Shown here: positions 8,517 through 16,431 of the stretch, piece after piece
Layout of the letters: each line of letters starts with the position of its first letter
Position numbering within the stretch: position 1 is the first letter of the stretch
Origin: Pseudoxanthomonas mexicana
Lineage (GTDB): Bacteria > Pseudomonadota > Gammaproteobacteria > Xanthomonadales > Xanthomonadaceae
Direction: 5' to 3'
Assembly (NCBI RefSeq): GCF_001556105.1
Contig: NZ_LSIF01000026.1
Span: 1 to 64,000 of the forward strand
DNA length: 64,000 nt
Notes under the pieces: model-generated
Databases searched by the model: none
What the model was told of the DNA's origin: nothing
Seen by the model: the letters and a program-made list of their open reading frames with translations, nothing else
Made by a program: the position numbers and the translations under genes

Positions 8517-9778
8517 TGAGTGCGCTGCTGGATTCCCTGTCGGCCGGTTTCACCGGCGATGCCGCCCGCCGTGCGGTGCTGGACGAAGCGCTGCGCGATG
8601 GCCTGCCAGGGCCGCGCGCCGAGGCCTGGAAGTACACCTCGCTGCGCCAGCTGGAGCGTCGCAGCTTCGCCGCCGTCGACGCGCTGCCGTCACTGGACCC
8701 GATGCTGCTGGCCGGCATTCCGGCGCCGCGCGCGGTGTTCGTCAACGGCCGCTACTCGGTCGCGCTGTCGCTGACCACCGACCTGCCGGACGGCGTCAGC
8801 CTGCAATTGTTGTCTGAAGCATTGGCCGAAGACGGCGATGCGGCACGCTTCCTGCAGCGCCGCTTCGAGCGCACGGACGAAGTGTTCGCGCGCCTCAATG
8901 CGGCACTGGCGACCGAAGGCGTGCTGCTGCGCGCCGAGCCGGACGTGCACAGCGACCAGCCGTTGCACCTGGTCTTCATCGGCACGGGCGACGGTGCCGA
9001 CCGTGCGTGGCACCTGCGCAACCTGATCGAACTGCGCGCTGGCGCGGCGTTGACGGTGGTCGAGCACCATCTGGCCATCGACAGCCACGCCCACTTCATC
9101 AACGCCCTCAGCCACGTGCACCTGGCCAAGGACGCACGCCTGACGCACGCCCGGATCGAGTCCGACAGCGAGCGTGCGACCACGCTGCTGCGTACCGACG
9201 CCGTGCTGGCGCGCGACAGCGAGTACCGTCGCGTGGACCTGGAGCTGGGCGGCGCGCTGTCGCGACACGAGCTCAACGTCCGGCTGGAAGGCGACAACGC
9301 CCGCCTCGTGGCCAACGGCGTGCTGCTCGCGCATGGCCGTCGCCATGTCGACACGCGGCTGGGTATCGACCATATTGGCCGGGACACGGCCTGCGAACTG
9401 ACCTGGCGCGGGCTGGGTGCGGATCGCGGACGTGCCGTCTTCCACGGCGGCATCCTGATCCGCGAAGGGGCGGACGGTACCGATGCCGCGCTGTCGAACA
9501 AGAACCTGCTGTTGTCCGCCAACGCGGAGATCGACACCCAGCCGGTGCTTGAGATCCATGCCGACGAAGTGAAAGCTGCGCATGGCGCCACTGTCGGCCA
9601 ACTGGAGGCCAACGCGTTGTTCTACCTGCGCTCGCGCGGTCTGCCGCAGGCGGAGGCACAGCAACTGCTGACGGCCGCGTTCTGCCGAGAACCGCTGTCC
9701 GCCATCGAGGACGCCCGCCTGCGCGATCTGCTGGTCGCGCGTGTCGATGCGGCCCTCGCCACCGTGGGCATCGCATGA
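8516..9778 (+). CDS. sufD: Fe-S cluster assembly protein SufD
   Basis: A 420-residue paralogue of SufB that completes the SufBC2D scaffold and is needed for iron acquisition by the complex. The C-terminal core (LSNKNLLLSANAEIDTQP, then HGATVGQLEANALFYLRSRG) is intact with the family's conserved histidine in HGATVG. The N-terminus is divergent, as in most SufD proteins. It is coupled to both neighbours: the start overlaps the sufC stop by one base, and the end overlaps the sufS start by four bases (ATGA). Confidence 0.96.
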   Translation: MSALLDSLSAGFTGDAARRAVLDEALRDGLPGPRAEAWKYTSLRQLERRSFAAVDALPSLDPMLLAGIPAPRAVFVNGRYSVALSLTTDLPDGVSLQLLSEALAEDGDAARFLQRRFERTDEVFARLNAALATEGVLLRAEPDVHSDQPLHLVFIGTGDGADRAWHLRNLIELRAGAALTVVEHHLAIDSHAHFINALSHVHLAKDARLTHARIESDSERATTLLRTDAVLARDSEYRRVDLELGGALSRHELNVRLEGDNARLVANGVLLAHGRRHVDTRLGIDHIGRDTACELTWRGLGADRGRAVFHGGILIREGADGTDAALSNKNLLLSANAEIDTQPVLEIHADEVKAAHGATVGQLEANALFYLRSRGLPQAEAQQLLTAAFCREPLSAIEDARLRDLLVARVDAALATVGIA

Positions 9779-11028
9779 ATCACGAGGTCAGCGCAGCGCC
9801 GAGGATGGATGTCGCCATCGACTGGAATCGCGTCCGCGCCGATTTTCCGTTGCTGACGCGACAAGTCAACGGCAAACCGCTGATCTACCTGGACAGCGCC
9901 AACACGGGACAGAAGCCGGCCTCCGTCATCCAGACGGTCGACGACTTCTACCGGCAGCACAACGCCAACGTCAGCCGCGCCGTGCATACGCTGGGCACGG
10001 AGGCCACCGAAGCCTACGAAGGTGCGCGCAGGACCTTGGCGCGCTTCCTCAACGTACGGCCGGACGAACTGGTGCTGTGCAGCGGCACGACGTTCGCGGT
10101 CAACCTGGTCGCGTACTCATGGGCGCTGCCGCAGCTCAAGGCCGGCGACACGATCCTCGTCTCGCGCATGGAGCACCATGCCAACATCGTGCCGTGGCAG
10201 CTGGTCGCACAACGCACGGGTGCCACGATCAAGGTCGCCGAGATCCGTGAGGACGGCACGCTCGACCTGGACGCACTGCATGCAGCGATGACCGGCGACG
10301 TGAAACTGCTCGCCCTCACCCATACCTCGAACGTACTGGGTACGGTGAACCCCGTTCGGGATATCTGCCGCGAAGCGCGCAAGCGCGGGATCGTCACGGT
10401 GGTGGATGGCTCGCAGGCCGTGCCGCACCGCGCCGTGGATGTCGCCGCGATCGGTTGCGATTTCTATGCGCTGACCGGCCACAAGATGTGCGGGCCCACC
10501 GGCACCGGCGCACTGTGGGCGCGCAAGGAACACCTGCAGGCCATGCCTCCCTTCATCGGCGGCGGCGAGATGATCAAGGAAGTCAGCTTCGGCGGCACTG
10601 TGTTCAACGACGCGCCGCACAAGTTCGAAGCCGGCACGCCCAACATCGCCGGCTTCATCGGCTTGGGCGCCGCCGTGGAGTACCTGGGCGCACTGGGCAT
10701 GGCGAACGTCGAGGCGCGCGAAGCGGAACTGCTCGCGCACGCCACCGAAGAGCTGGACCGCATCGAAGGCCTGCGCATCTTCGGTCGTGCGACAGACAAG
10801 GCAGCGGTCATTTCCTTCCTGATCGAAGGTGCGCACGCGCACGACCTGGCGACCCTGCTGGATCTGGAGGGCGTCGCCGTCCGTTCCGGGCAACATTGCG
10901 CGCATCCCCTGCTGCAGTTCTACGGTGTGGCTGCGACGCTGCGTGCCTCGTTCGCGTTCTACAACACGCACGAGGAAGTCGAGCATTTCGTCGCTGCACT
11001 CAAGAAGGCACGGCGCTTGCTGGCCTGA
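9775..11028 (+). CDS. sufS: Cysteine desulfurase SufS
   Basis: A 417-residue PLP enzyme that takes sulfur from cysteine as an enzyme-bound persulfide and delivers it to the Suf scaffold. The PLP lysine is K237 in TGHKMCGP, and the persulfide cysteine is C375 in SGQHCAHP. This is the type II desulfurase arrangement. No SufE gene is present in the window; the acceptor may be encoded elsewhere. It starts inside the sufD stop codon (ATGA). It is the last core suf gene, 46 bases before the GNAT gene. Confidence 0.96.
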   Translation: MNHEVSAAPRMDVAIDWNRVRADFPLLTRQVNGKPLIYLDSANTGQKPASVIQTVDDFYRQHNANVSRAVHTLGTEATEAYEGARRTLARFLNVRPDELVLCSGTTFAVNLVAYSWALPQLKAGDTILVSRMEHHANIVPWQLVAQRTGATIKVAEIREDGTLDLDALHAAMTGDVKLLALTHTSNVLGTVNPVRDICREARKRGIVTVVDGSQAVPHRAVDVAAIGCDFYALTGHKMCGPTGTGALWARKEHLQAMPPFIGGGEMIKEVSFGGTVFNDAPHKFEAGTPNIAGFIGLGAAVEYLGALGMANVEAREAELLAHATEELDRIEGLRIFGRATDKAAVISFLIEGAHAHDLATLLDLEGVAVRSGQHCAHPLLQFYGVAATLRASFAFYNTHEEVEHFVAALKKARRLLA

Positions 11029-11074
11029 CGATACTGGGCCGCCGCGATGGTGGCCTGCAGCCTACAATGCGCGG

Positions 11075-11617
11075 ATGGATAACCCGACCTTCCGCGCCGC
11101 CACGGCGGCCGACATCCCCGCCCTCGTTTCCCTGGTGACCTCCGCCTATCGTGGCGACGTCAGCAAGCAGGGCTGGACCACCGAAGCCGACATGCTGGAT
11201 GGGCAGCGCATCGATGCCGAGGTGCTCCGCAAGGACATCGAGCGGCCGCACAGCCGCATCGTGCTGGCCGAACGCCGGGACGGCGAACTGCTTGCCTGTG
11301 CGCACGTGGCAGCAGAAGACGGCGCGGGCTACTTCGGCATGTTCTCGGTCCGTCCCGACCTGCAGGGCGGGGGTGTCGGCAAGGCGGTGCTGGCGGAGGC
11401 CGAGCGCGTGGCACGCGAAGACTGGGGGCTCCCGGCCATGCGCATGACCGTGATCGACATCCGCGACGAACTGATCGCGTTCTACGAGCGCCGCGGCTAT
11501 GTGCGCACCGGCATCAAGAAGCCGTTCCCCTACGGCGATGAGCGCTACGGCATCCCCAAACGCGACGACCTGCGCTTCGAGGTGCTGGAGAAACCGCTGA
11601 CGGGAGCGCACGGATGA
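11075..11617 (+). CDS. GNAT family N-acetyltransferase
   Basis: A 180-residue single-domain GNAT enzyme that would transfer an acetyl group from acetyl-CoA to an unknown amine. The acetyl-CoA loop is the stretch FSVRPDLQGGGVGKAVL (about residues 91-107), and the FYERRGYVRTG motif near the C-terminus is typical. It follows sufS on the same strand and overlaps the Rieske gene by four bases (ATGA), so the two are surely co-translated. Whether it has anything to do with Fe-S metabolism is unknown. Confidence 0.85.
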   Translation: MDNPTFRAATAADIPALVSLVTSAYRGDVSKQGWTTEADMLDGQRIDAEVLRKDIERPHSRIVLAERRDGELLACAHVAAEDGAGYFGMFSVRPDLQGGGVGKAVLAEAERVAREDWGLPAMRMTVIDIRDELIAFYERRGYVRTGIKKPFPYGDERYGIPKRDDLRFEVLEKPLTGAHG

Positions 11618-11946
11618 GCGGGAACTGGACCTTCGTCTGCGCCACGGGCGAGCTGCTGCCAGGGGAGATGAAGACCGTCTTCGACGAGGTTACCGGTACC
11701 CCGATCGTGGTGGTCAACCATGATGGCGAAGTGTATGCGCTCGAAGACAAATGCAGCCACGAGGATTTCGAGCTGTCGTCCGGCACCTTCGATCCTGTGG
11801 AGGCCAGCATCGAATGCATCCTCCATGGCGCCCGCTTCGACGTCCGGGACGGGCGGGCCCTGTGCGCGCCGGCGTACTCGCCGGTAGCGAAGTTCCCCAC
11901 CAAGCGGGAGCATGGCGGCGTCTGGACGCGGGACGATCGGGACTAG
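11614..11946 (+). CDS. Small Rieske [2Fe-2S] ferredoxin-like protein
   Basis: A 110-residue protein made of one Rieske domain. The two cluster-binding motifs are C47-x-H49 (CSHED) and C68-x2-H71 (CILHG), giving the His2Cys2 ligand set. There is no transmembrane anchor or signal peptide. Proteins of this size act as electron carriers for dioxygenases or resemble the small subunit of nitrite reductase, but no partner is encoded here. The position at the end of the suf operon suggests a client or helper of the assembly machinery. This is an inference. Confidence 0.85.
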   Translation: MSGNWTFVCATGELLPGEMKTVFDEVTGTPIVVVNHDGEVYALEDKCSHEDFELSSGTFDPVEASIECILHGARFDVRDGRALCAPAYSPVAKFPTKREHGGVWTRDDRD

Positions 11947-11995
11947 GCCCCCTGTAAGGCGGTTCCTGCCCCTCTCCCGGCTTGTAAATATTCTG

Positions 11996-12024
11996 TTGTA
12001 ATCGCGAATAATTCTCATTATTCT
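11996..12024 (+). promoter_or_regulatory. Fur-box-like palindrome over a promoter (siderophore receptor)
   Basis: The perfect palindrome GAATAAT-TCTC-ATTATTC (12006-12023) closely resembles Fur boxes. It overlaps a promoter-like TTGTAA (11996-12001) and TATTCT (12019-12024) with a 17-base spacer. It lies about 60 bases before the small TTG-initiated gene and upstream of the TonB receptor, so iron-Fur repression of both is expected. Confidence 0.7.
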
Positions 12025-12073
12025 GACGCCCCCCGCCTGCGACCGGCTGTCGCAGTCCTGCGCTCGGATCTGC

Positions 12074-12460
12074 TTGGCTCCTCCCTCCGCCCCCACTGCC
12101 CGGATCGTTACCCGCCTGCTGCTGGGCTGGGTGCTACTGATCGTGGCCGGGGTGGCGATGGCCTCCGGCAAGGCCGCACCTACCACCGGTCACGCGGCGA
12201 AGCCGTCCGTGCCCGTGGTGGTATTCGCGGCCACTGGCCATACCGATCGCGATGACGCGTCCTGCGTGAAGGCGCCGCCGGTCACGCAGACGCTCGAATC
12301 CGACGTCGCGAAGGGTGAAACGGAGCCCGATCTTTCCCTCGACGGCGCCCCCGCCCAACGGCCCGCCCTGGCACCGTGGCGGCCCGGCAACCTCCGAGAC
12401 GCTTCCGTCGTCCTGCGTCGCAATACGCCCCTGGGGCGCGGCCCTCCGCGTCTGGCTTGA
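12074..12460 (+). CDS. Small predicted exported protein between Fur box and receptor
   Basis: A possible 128-residue protein starting at TTG. It begins MAPPSAP, has one hydrophobic segment (about residues 14-31) that could be a signal peptide or anchor, then a Pro/Ala-rich tail with a single Cys and the C-terminus GPPRLA. I do not recognise the family. Support for it being real comes from a second small frame at 15872-16333 in the same setting, with the same N-terminal APPS, the same hydrophobic segment and the C-terminus APPRLVA. The start has only a weak GGAT ribosome site. Alternatively the region is a long untranslated leader. Confidence 0.45.
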   Translation: MAPPSAPTARIVTRLLLGWVLLIVAGVAMASGKAAPTTGHAAKPSVPVVVFAATGHTDRDDASCVKAPPVTQTLESDVAKGETEPDLSLDGAPAQRPALAPWRPGNLRDASVVLRRNTPLGRGPPRLA

Positions 12461-12618
12461 GGCCACACGCACGTCGACGACGTGCGCTTCCACTTTCGCG
12501 TCTCCCTGACCCGTTTGACCTCGCCGAGGCTGCCGTCCGAGCCCGGCCGCGCCCAGGGTCGCCTCCCTTCCCCCGCCAGCCATCGCCACCGGGTGCTTCC
12601 ATCACCTTGAGGATGCTC

Positions 12619-15006
12619 ATGAACCTTCGTCACTCCCCACTCACCACCGCACTGATGTTGGTGATCGCCACGCCCGCGCTGGCCGCCCCCGCCGGAGATG
12701 ACCCGGCCGATACGTCGAGCCAAGCCAAACAACTCGACACGGTCGAAGTCCACGGCGAGCGCGTACGCAAGGCCAGTTCGCCGAAGTACACCGAAGAACT
12801 GGTCAACACACCGCAGACCATCACCGTGGTCACCAGCGAGGTGATGGCACAGCAAAACCTGCTTGGCCTGCGTGACGTGCTCAGCACCCTGCCCGGCATC
12901 ACGTTCGGTGCGGCCGAGGGTGGTGCCGGTTACGGCGACAGCATCAACCTGCGCGGGTTCACCGCCAGCAGCGACATCACCACCGACGGTGTGCGCGACA
13001 GTGCGCAGTACGTTCGCAGCGACACGTTCAATCTGGAATCCATCGAGTTGGTGAATGGTGCCAACTCGGCCATGTCCGGCGCGGGCTCCGTCGGCGGCAA
13101 CATCAACCTGGTGAGCAAGGTCGCTCGCGAGGGCGACTTCAACACCTTCACCGTCGGTGCCGGCAGCGACAAGTACGGCCGCATCACGGCAGACAGCAAC
13201 TACGATTTCGAAAACGGCGTCGCGGTTCGCTTGAACGCGATGGGCCACACTCAGGATGTCCCGGGACGTGACGAAGAGTTCAAGCATCGCTGGGGCTTCG
13301 CTCCATCAATCGCGTTTGGCCTCGGCTCGGACACGCGTTTCACCCTGAGCTACCTGCATCAGAAAGACAACAACATGCCGCAGTATGGTGTGCCGTTCGC
13401 GCTTAGCCCGTTCAACGATGGGCCACTGCCCGGCGTCGATCGAGAAACGTACTTTGGCTATCGCAACACGTCCCGCCAAGAGAGCACCGTCGACATGCTC
13501 ACCGGCGTGTTCGACATGGACTTCGGTGACCACGTGAAGCTTCGCAGCATCGGCCGCCTCCAACGGGTCGAGCAATACATCAATGCGACCGCGCTGCAAG
13601 GTAGCTGGTGTCTGCCGAACAACACGAACCCCTACACCGGTCAGGCCTGCGCCGGCCAGCCGGCAGGCACATGGAACCCAAATGGTGGCCCGCGTGGCCT
13701 GGTCCGCGATACGGAGAACTTCATCGCCCACAGCCAAACCGACCTGACTACCAGCTTCAAGACAGGAGCCGTCCAGCACAGCGTCGTTGTTGGCGTATCC
13801 CTCAGTAAAGAAGATTTCGAACTCGATTCAGGGACGACTTTCCGTAACCCAGATGGTTCGACCACGGGGATCACGTACTCGTTCCAGAATTTCGGTAACC
13901 CCTACAACATCTGGACAGGCCCACAGAACTATTTCCGTACGGGCCGGACCAAAGGCAGCCTGAGCAACCAGGCTATCTACCTGTTCGATACCTTGAAGTT
14001 CGGCGAACAATGGCTACTGAACCTGGGCGGGCGATATGAACAAAACGAAGGCGATTCGGTCAACTACACGGTTAGTACGGCCGGTGCGGTCACTGGCATC
14101 GCGGCGGGGTATCCCGCACGCAACGAGGACGACCTGTTCTCCTATCGGGCCGGCGTCGTCTACAAGCCTGTAGACAACGCGAGCGTGTACCTCTCGTATG
14201 CCAACAGCAAGACGCCGTCCAAGGCTTCGGTGAACGGTTCCTGCACACCTGCCATTCCCAACCCGAATCCCAACCTGCCACCGGCGGCCAACAACTGCAA
14301 CGTCGACCCTGAGACCGCCGTCAACATCGAACTCGGTACCAAGTGGGACTTGCTGGACCAGCGCCTTGCACTGACCGCAGCCATCTTCCGCAACGAGCGG
14401 CAGAACTATCGCGTGGCGGATCCCGATCCACTGAACCTCTCCGGCGAGCAGGCTCTCGATGGCAAGGCACGTGTGGAAGGCGTTGTGTTGGGTGTCGCCG
14501 GCAACCTCACGCGCGAATGGGCGCTTTTCGCCAACTACACCTACTTGGACAGCGAGGTGGTGCGCGGCGTTTCCAAGTTCTGCTCCGCCAACCCGGGCGC
14601 AAGCTGCAGCAATACTGCGTCTTTCCCGGATCCGTCTAAGGGCAACCCGCTGACCAATACGCCCAAGCATTCATTGAGCCTGTGGAGCACCTATCAGCTA
14701 CACGACTGGACCTTCGGCTACGGCGCCACGTACCAGGGGGATTTCTATACGCAGAATAGTAGTTTGCTCGGCAGCCTGGACCCTTACAAGACCGATGCAT
14801 ACTGGGTCCACCGCGCGATGGTGGGTTATCAGATCAACGACCGCGTTGGTCTTCAGCTCAACCTCAACAACGTGTTCGACGAGGAGTACTACACCGGTAT
14901 CCGTAACAACGTCACGCTGACCAACGGAGTTGTGAGCGCCGGCAATGGCTGGGCCAATCCGGGCGAAGGACGCTCCGCCGTGCTGACCGCGACGTTCAAG
15001 TTCTGA
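12619..15006 (+). CDS. fiu: TonB-dependent siderophore receptor, Fiu/PiuA type
   Basis: A 795-residue outer-membrane receptor, probably for catecholate siderophores. A signal peptide ends at PALAAPAG. A plug domain follows (TVVTSEVMAQQN to ELVNGANSAMSG, about residues 50-165). The large barrel ends in the C-terminal aromatic of ATFKF. The ATG at 12619 is chosen over 12613 because a GAGG site is best spaced for it. The next gene is a PiuC dioxygenase, the classical fiu-ybiX or piuA-piuC pair, which supports the subtype. A Fur-box-like palindrome lies upstream. The substrate is inferred from the family. Confidence 0.85.
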   Translation: MNLRHSPLTTALMLVIATPALAAPAGDDPADTSSQAKQLDTVEVHGERVRKASSPKYTEELVNTPQTITVVTSEVMAQQNLLGLRDVLSTLPGITFGAAEGGAGYGDSINLRGFTASSDITTDGVRDSAQYVRSDTFNLESIELVNGANSAMSGAGSVGGNINLVSKVAREGDFNTFTVGAGSDKYGRITADSNYDFENGVAVRLNAMGHTQDVPGRDEEFKHRWGFAPSIAFGLGSDTRFTLSYLHQKDNNMPQYGVPFALSPFNDGPLPGVDRETYFGYRNTSRQESTVDMLTGVFDMDFGDHVKLRSIGRLQRVEQYINATALQGSWCLPNNTNPYTGQACAGQPAGTWNPNGGPRGLVRDTENFIAHSQTDLTTSFKTGAVQHSVVVGVSLSKEDFELDSGTTFRNPDGSTTGITYSFQNFGNPYNIWTGPQNYFRTGRTKGSLSNQAIYLFDTLKFGEQWLLNLGGRYEQNEGDSVNYTVSTAGAVTGIAAGYPARNEDDLFSYRAGVVYKPVDNASVYLSYANSKTPSKASVNGSCTPAIPNPNPNLPPAANNCNVDPETAVNIELGTKWDLLDQRLALTAAIFRNERQNYRVADPDPLNLSGEQALDGKARVEGVVLGVAGNLTREWALFANYTYLDSEVVRGVSKFCSANPGASCSNTASFPDPSKGNPLTNTPKHSLSLWSTYQLHDWTFGYGATYQGDFYTQNSSLLGSLDPYKTDAYWVHRAMVGYQINDRVGLQLNLNNVFDEEYYTGIRNNVTLTNGVVSAGNGWANPGEGRSAVLTATFKF

Positions 15007-15031
15007 TACCTATGACGCCGTAGTCCTTATC

Positions 15032-15060
15032 CGCCCCGCCCATGCACAATGGGCGGGGCG
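15032..15060 (+). terminator. Strong hairpin between receptor and piuC
   Basis: A perfect 12-bp stem, CGCCCCGCCCAT / ATGGGCGGGGCG, with a five-base loop (GCACA) is followed by ATTTCATT. It sits between the receptor stop and the piuC ribosome site. The weak T-tract suggests a partial terminator or attenuator that lowers piuC expression relative to the receptor. Confidence 0.65.
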
Positions 15061-15083
15061 ATTTCATTGCAAGGTGGAGCGAT

Positions 15084-15770
15084 ATGCTTCTGGCAATCCC
15101 TGATGTCCTCACTCCCTCCCAGGTCGCACAAGCCCGGTCCGCGCTCGACGCCGCGAACTGGACAGACGGCCGCGTCACCGCCGGTTACCAGTCGGCCAAG
15201 GCCAAGGACAATGCGCAGTTGCCGGAAGACGCTCCTGCGGCGCGCGAGATCGGCGCGCTGATAGTGGATGCGCTATCCCGCAACAGCACGTTCTTCTCGG
15301 CTGCGTTGCCCAAACGCATATATCCGCCCCTGTTCAACCGCTACGGCGGCGGCCAGTCATTCGGCTACCACGTCGACAACGCCATCCGCTATGACCGCAG
15401 CCGCGGCGGCGTGGATCCGGTGCGCACCGACCTGTCGGCAACGCTCTTCCTCAGTGCCCCCGACGAGTACGACGGCGGCGAACTGATCATCGAGGACACA
15501 TTCGGCACCCAAAGCGTGAAGTTGCCTGCGGGCCACATGGTCCTCTATCCCGGCACCAGCCTGCACAAGGTCACCCCGGTCACACGCGGCGCACGCGTCG
15601 CCTCGTTCTTCTGGCTCCAAAGCATGGTGCGCGACGACGGCCATCGGCGACTGATGTTCGAACTGGATGTTTCGATCCGCCGCCTCACGCAGGATGTGCC
15701 CGAGCATCCCGCCCTGGTCCAGCTGACCGGGGTGTACCACAACCTGCTGAGGCAGTGGACCGAGGTCTAG
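15084..15770 (+). CDS. piuC: PKHD-type Fe(II)/2-oxoglutarate dioxygenase PiuC
   Basis: A 228-residue hydroxylase of the PiuC/YbiX family. The iron triad is H96 and D98 (YHVDN) with H161 (SLHKV), and R171 is placed to bind 2-oxoglutarate. The ATG at 15084 has a good AAGGTGGAG ribosome site. These enzymes are nearly always encoded beside a Fiu/PiuA receptor and are iron-regulated; the substrate is thought to be the siderophore or a related molecule but is not established. A strong hairpin separates it from the receptor gene. Confidence 0.92.
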   Translation: MLLAIPDVLTPSQVAQARSALDAANWTDGRVTAGYQSAKAKDNAQLPEDAPAAREIGALIVDALSRNSTFFSAALPKRIYPPLFNRYGGGQSFGYHVDNAIRYDRSRGGVDPVRTDLSATLFLSAPDEYDGGELIIEDTFGTQSVKLPAGHMVLYPGTSLHKVTPVTRGARVASFFWLQSMVRDDGHRRLMFELDVSIRRLTQDVPEHPALVQLTGVYHNLLRQWTEV

Positions 15771-15798
15771 ATTTTCGGCGAATGGGATTCATCCTTGT

Positions 15799-15828
15799 TT
15801 GCATTTGATAAGTATTCTCAATTACTAT
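15799..15828 (+). promoter_or_regulatory. Second Fur-box-like site with promoter
   Basis: GATAAGTATTCTCAATTAC (15807-15825) is an imperfect Fur-box-like palindrome. It sits between a TTGCAT element (15799-15804) and TACTAT (15823-15828), spaced 18 bases. It lies about 56 bases before the TTG of the second small protein, almost the same distance as at the first receptor. It probably controls that gene and the second receptor. Confidence 0.6.
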
Positions 15829-15871
15829 AGCTCCGTTCAGCTTGCTGCCACAGCACGCTACGGGGACCCGC

Positions 15872-16333
15872 TTGATCCACGCACCGCCAAGTTCCAGCCG
15901 CTATGAGCGCGCGCCGTCGCAGCGCGCGCGATTGGCGTGGCGTTTCCTGGCCAGATGGGCACTGGCGATGTTTGCGCTGGCGATGGTCACTACATTGGCC
16001 ACAGCGTTCCGTCGCGAGATCAGCGAGCAGCAGGGCGCTACGGCTTTCGCGGAGTCCGCTTTCGTCCAGCACGAGTCGGGTGAAGAAGATCCGCCGCAGA
16101 AACCGAAGCATCAGGAATCGCCCGCCAAGAAGCCCCGCGTCAAAGCCTTGCTGGTGCACACGACACCGGCTGCAGATCCGAAACAGCCATTGGCCTTCTA
16201 CCGGTGCTCGGACGATGTCGCCCCGACACCGCATCTCTTGCCTTTGCGGGCCGACGCCGAGCCACGTTCACGTCGTAAAGACCCCGTCCTTCGACTGCAT
16301 CCGGGCCAGGCGCCTCCCCGCCTCGTCGCCTGA
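15872..16333 (+). CDS. Small predicted exported protein, partner of second receptor
   Basis: A possible 153-residue protein. I place the start at the TTG at 15872, eight bases after a GGGGA site; a TTG at 15842 would add ten residues. It begins MIHAPPSSS, has a hydrophobic segment (about residues 22-42), then a charged, Pro/Lys-rich region and ends VLRLHPGQAPPRLVA. The N-terminal APPS, the membrane segment and the C-terminal PPRL-A recall the small protein before the first receptor (12074-12460). The family is unknown to me. It may be a periplasmic or TonB-interacting accessory, but this is a guess. Confidence 0.5.
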   Translation: MIHAPPSSSRYERAPSQRARLAWRFLARWALAMFALAMVTTLATAFRREISEQQGATAFAESAFVQHESGEEDPPQKPKHQESPAKKPRVKALLVHTTPAADPKQPLAFYRCSDDVAPTPHLLPLRADAEPRSRRKDPVLRLHPGQAPPRLVA

Positions 16334-16431
16334 CGCGCGTGCCGGCGCCATGCCGACAGTCCTCTAGCACCTCTTCTTGCAAGCGCTGACGCCAGCGCCT
16401 TGCCTTCTATTTACCTACCTCTGTGAATGCC

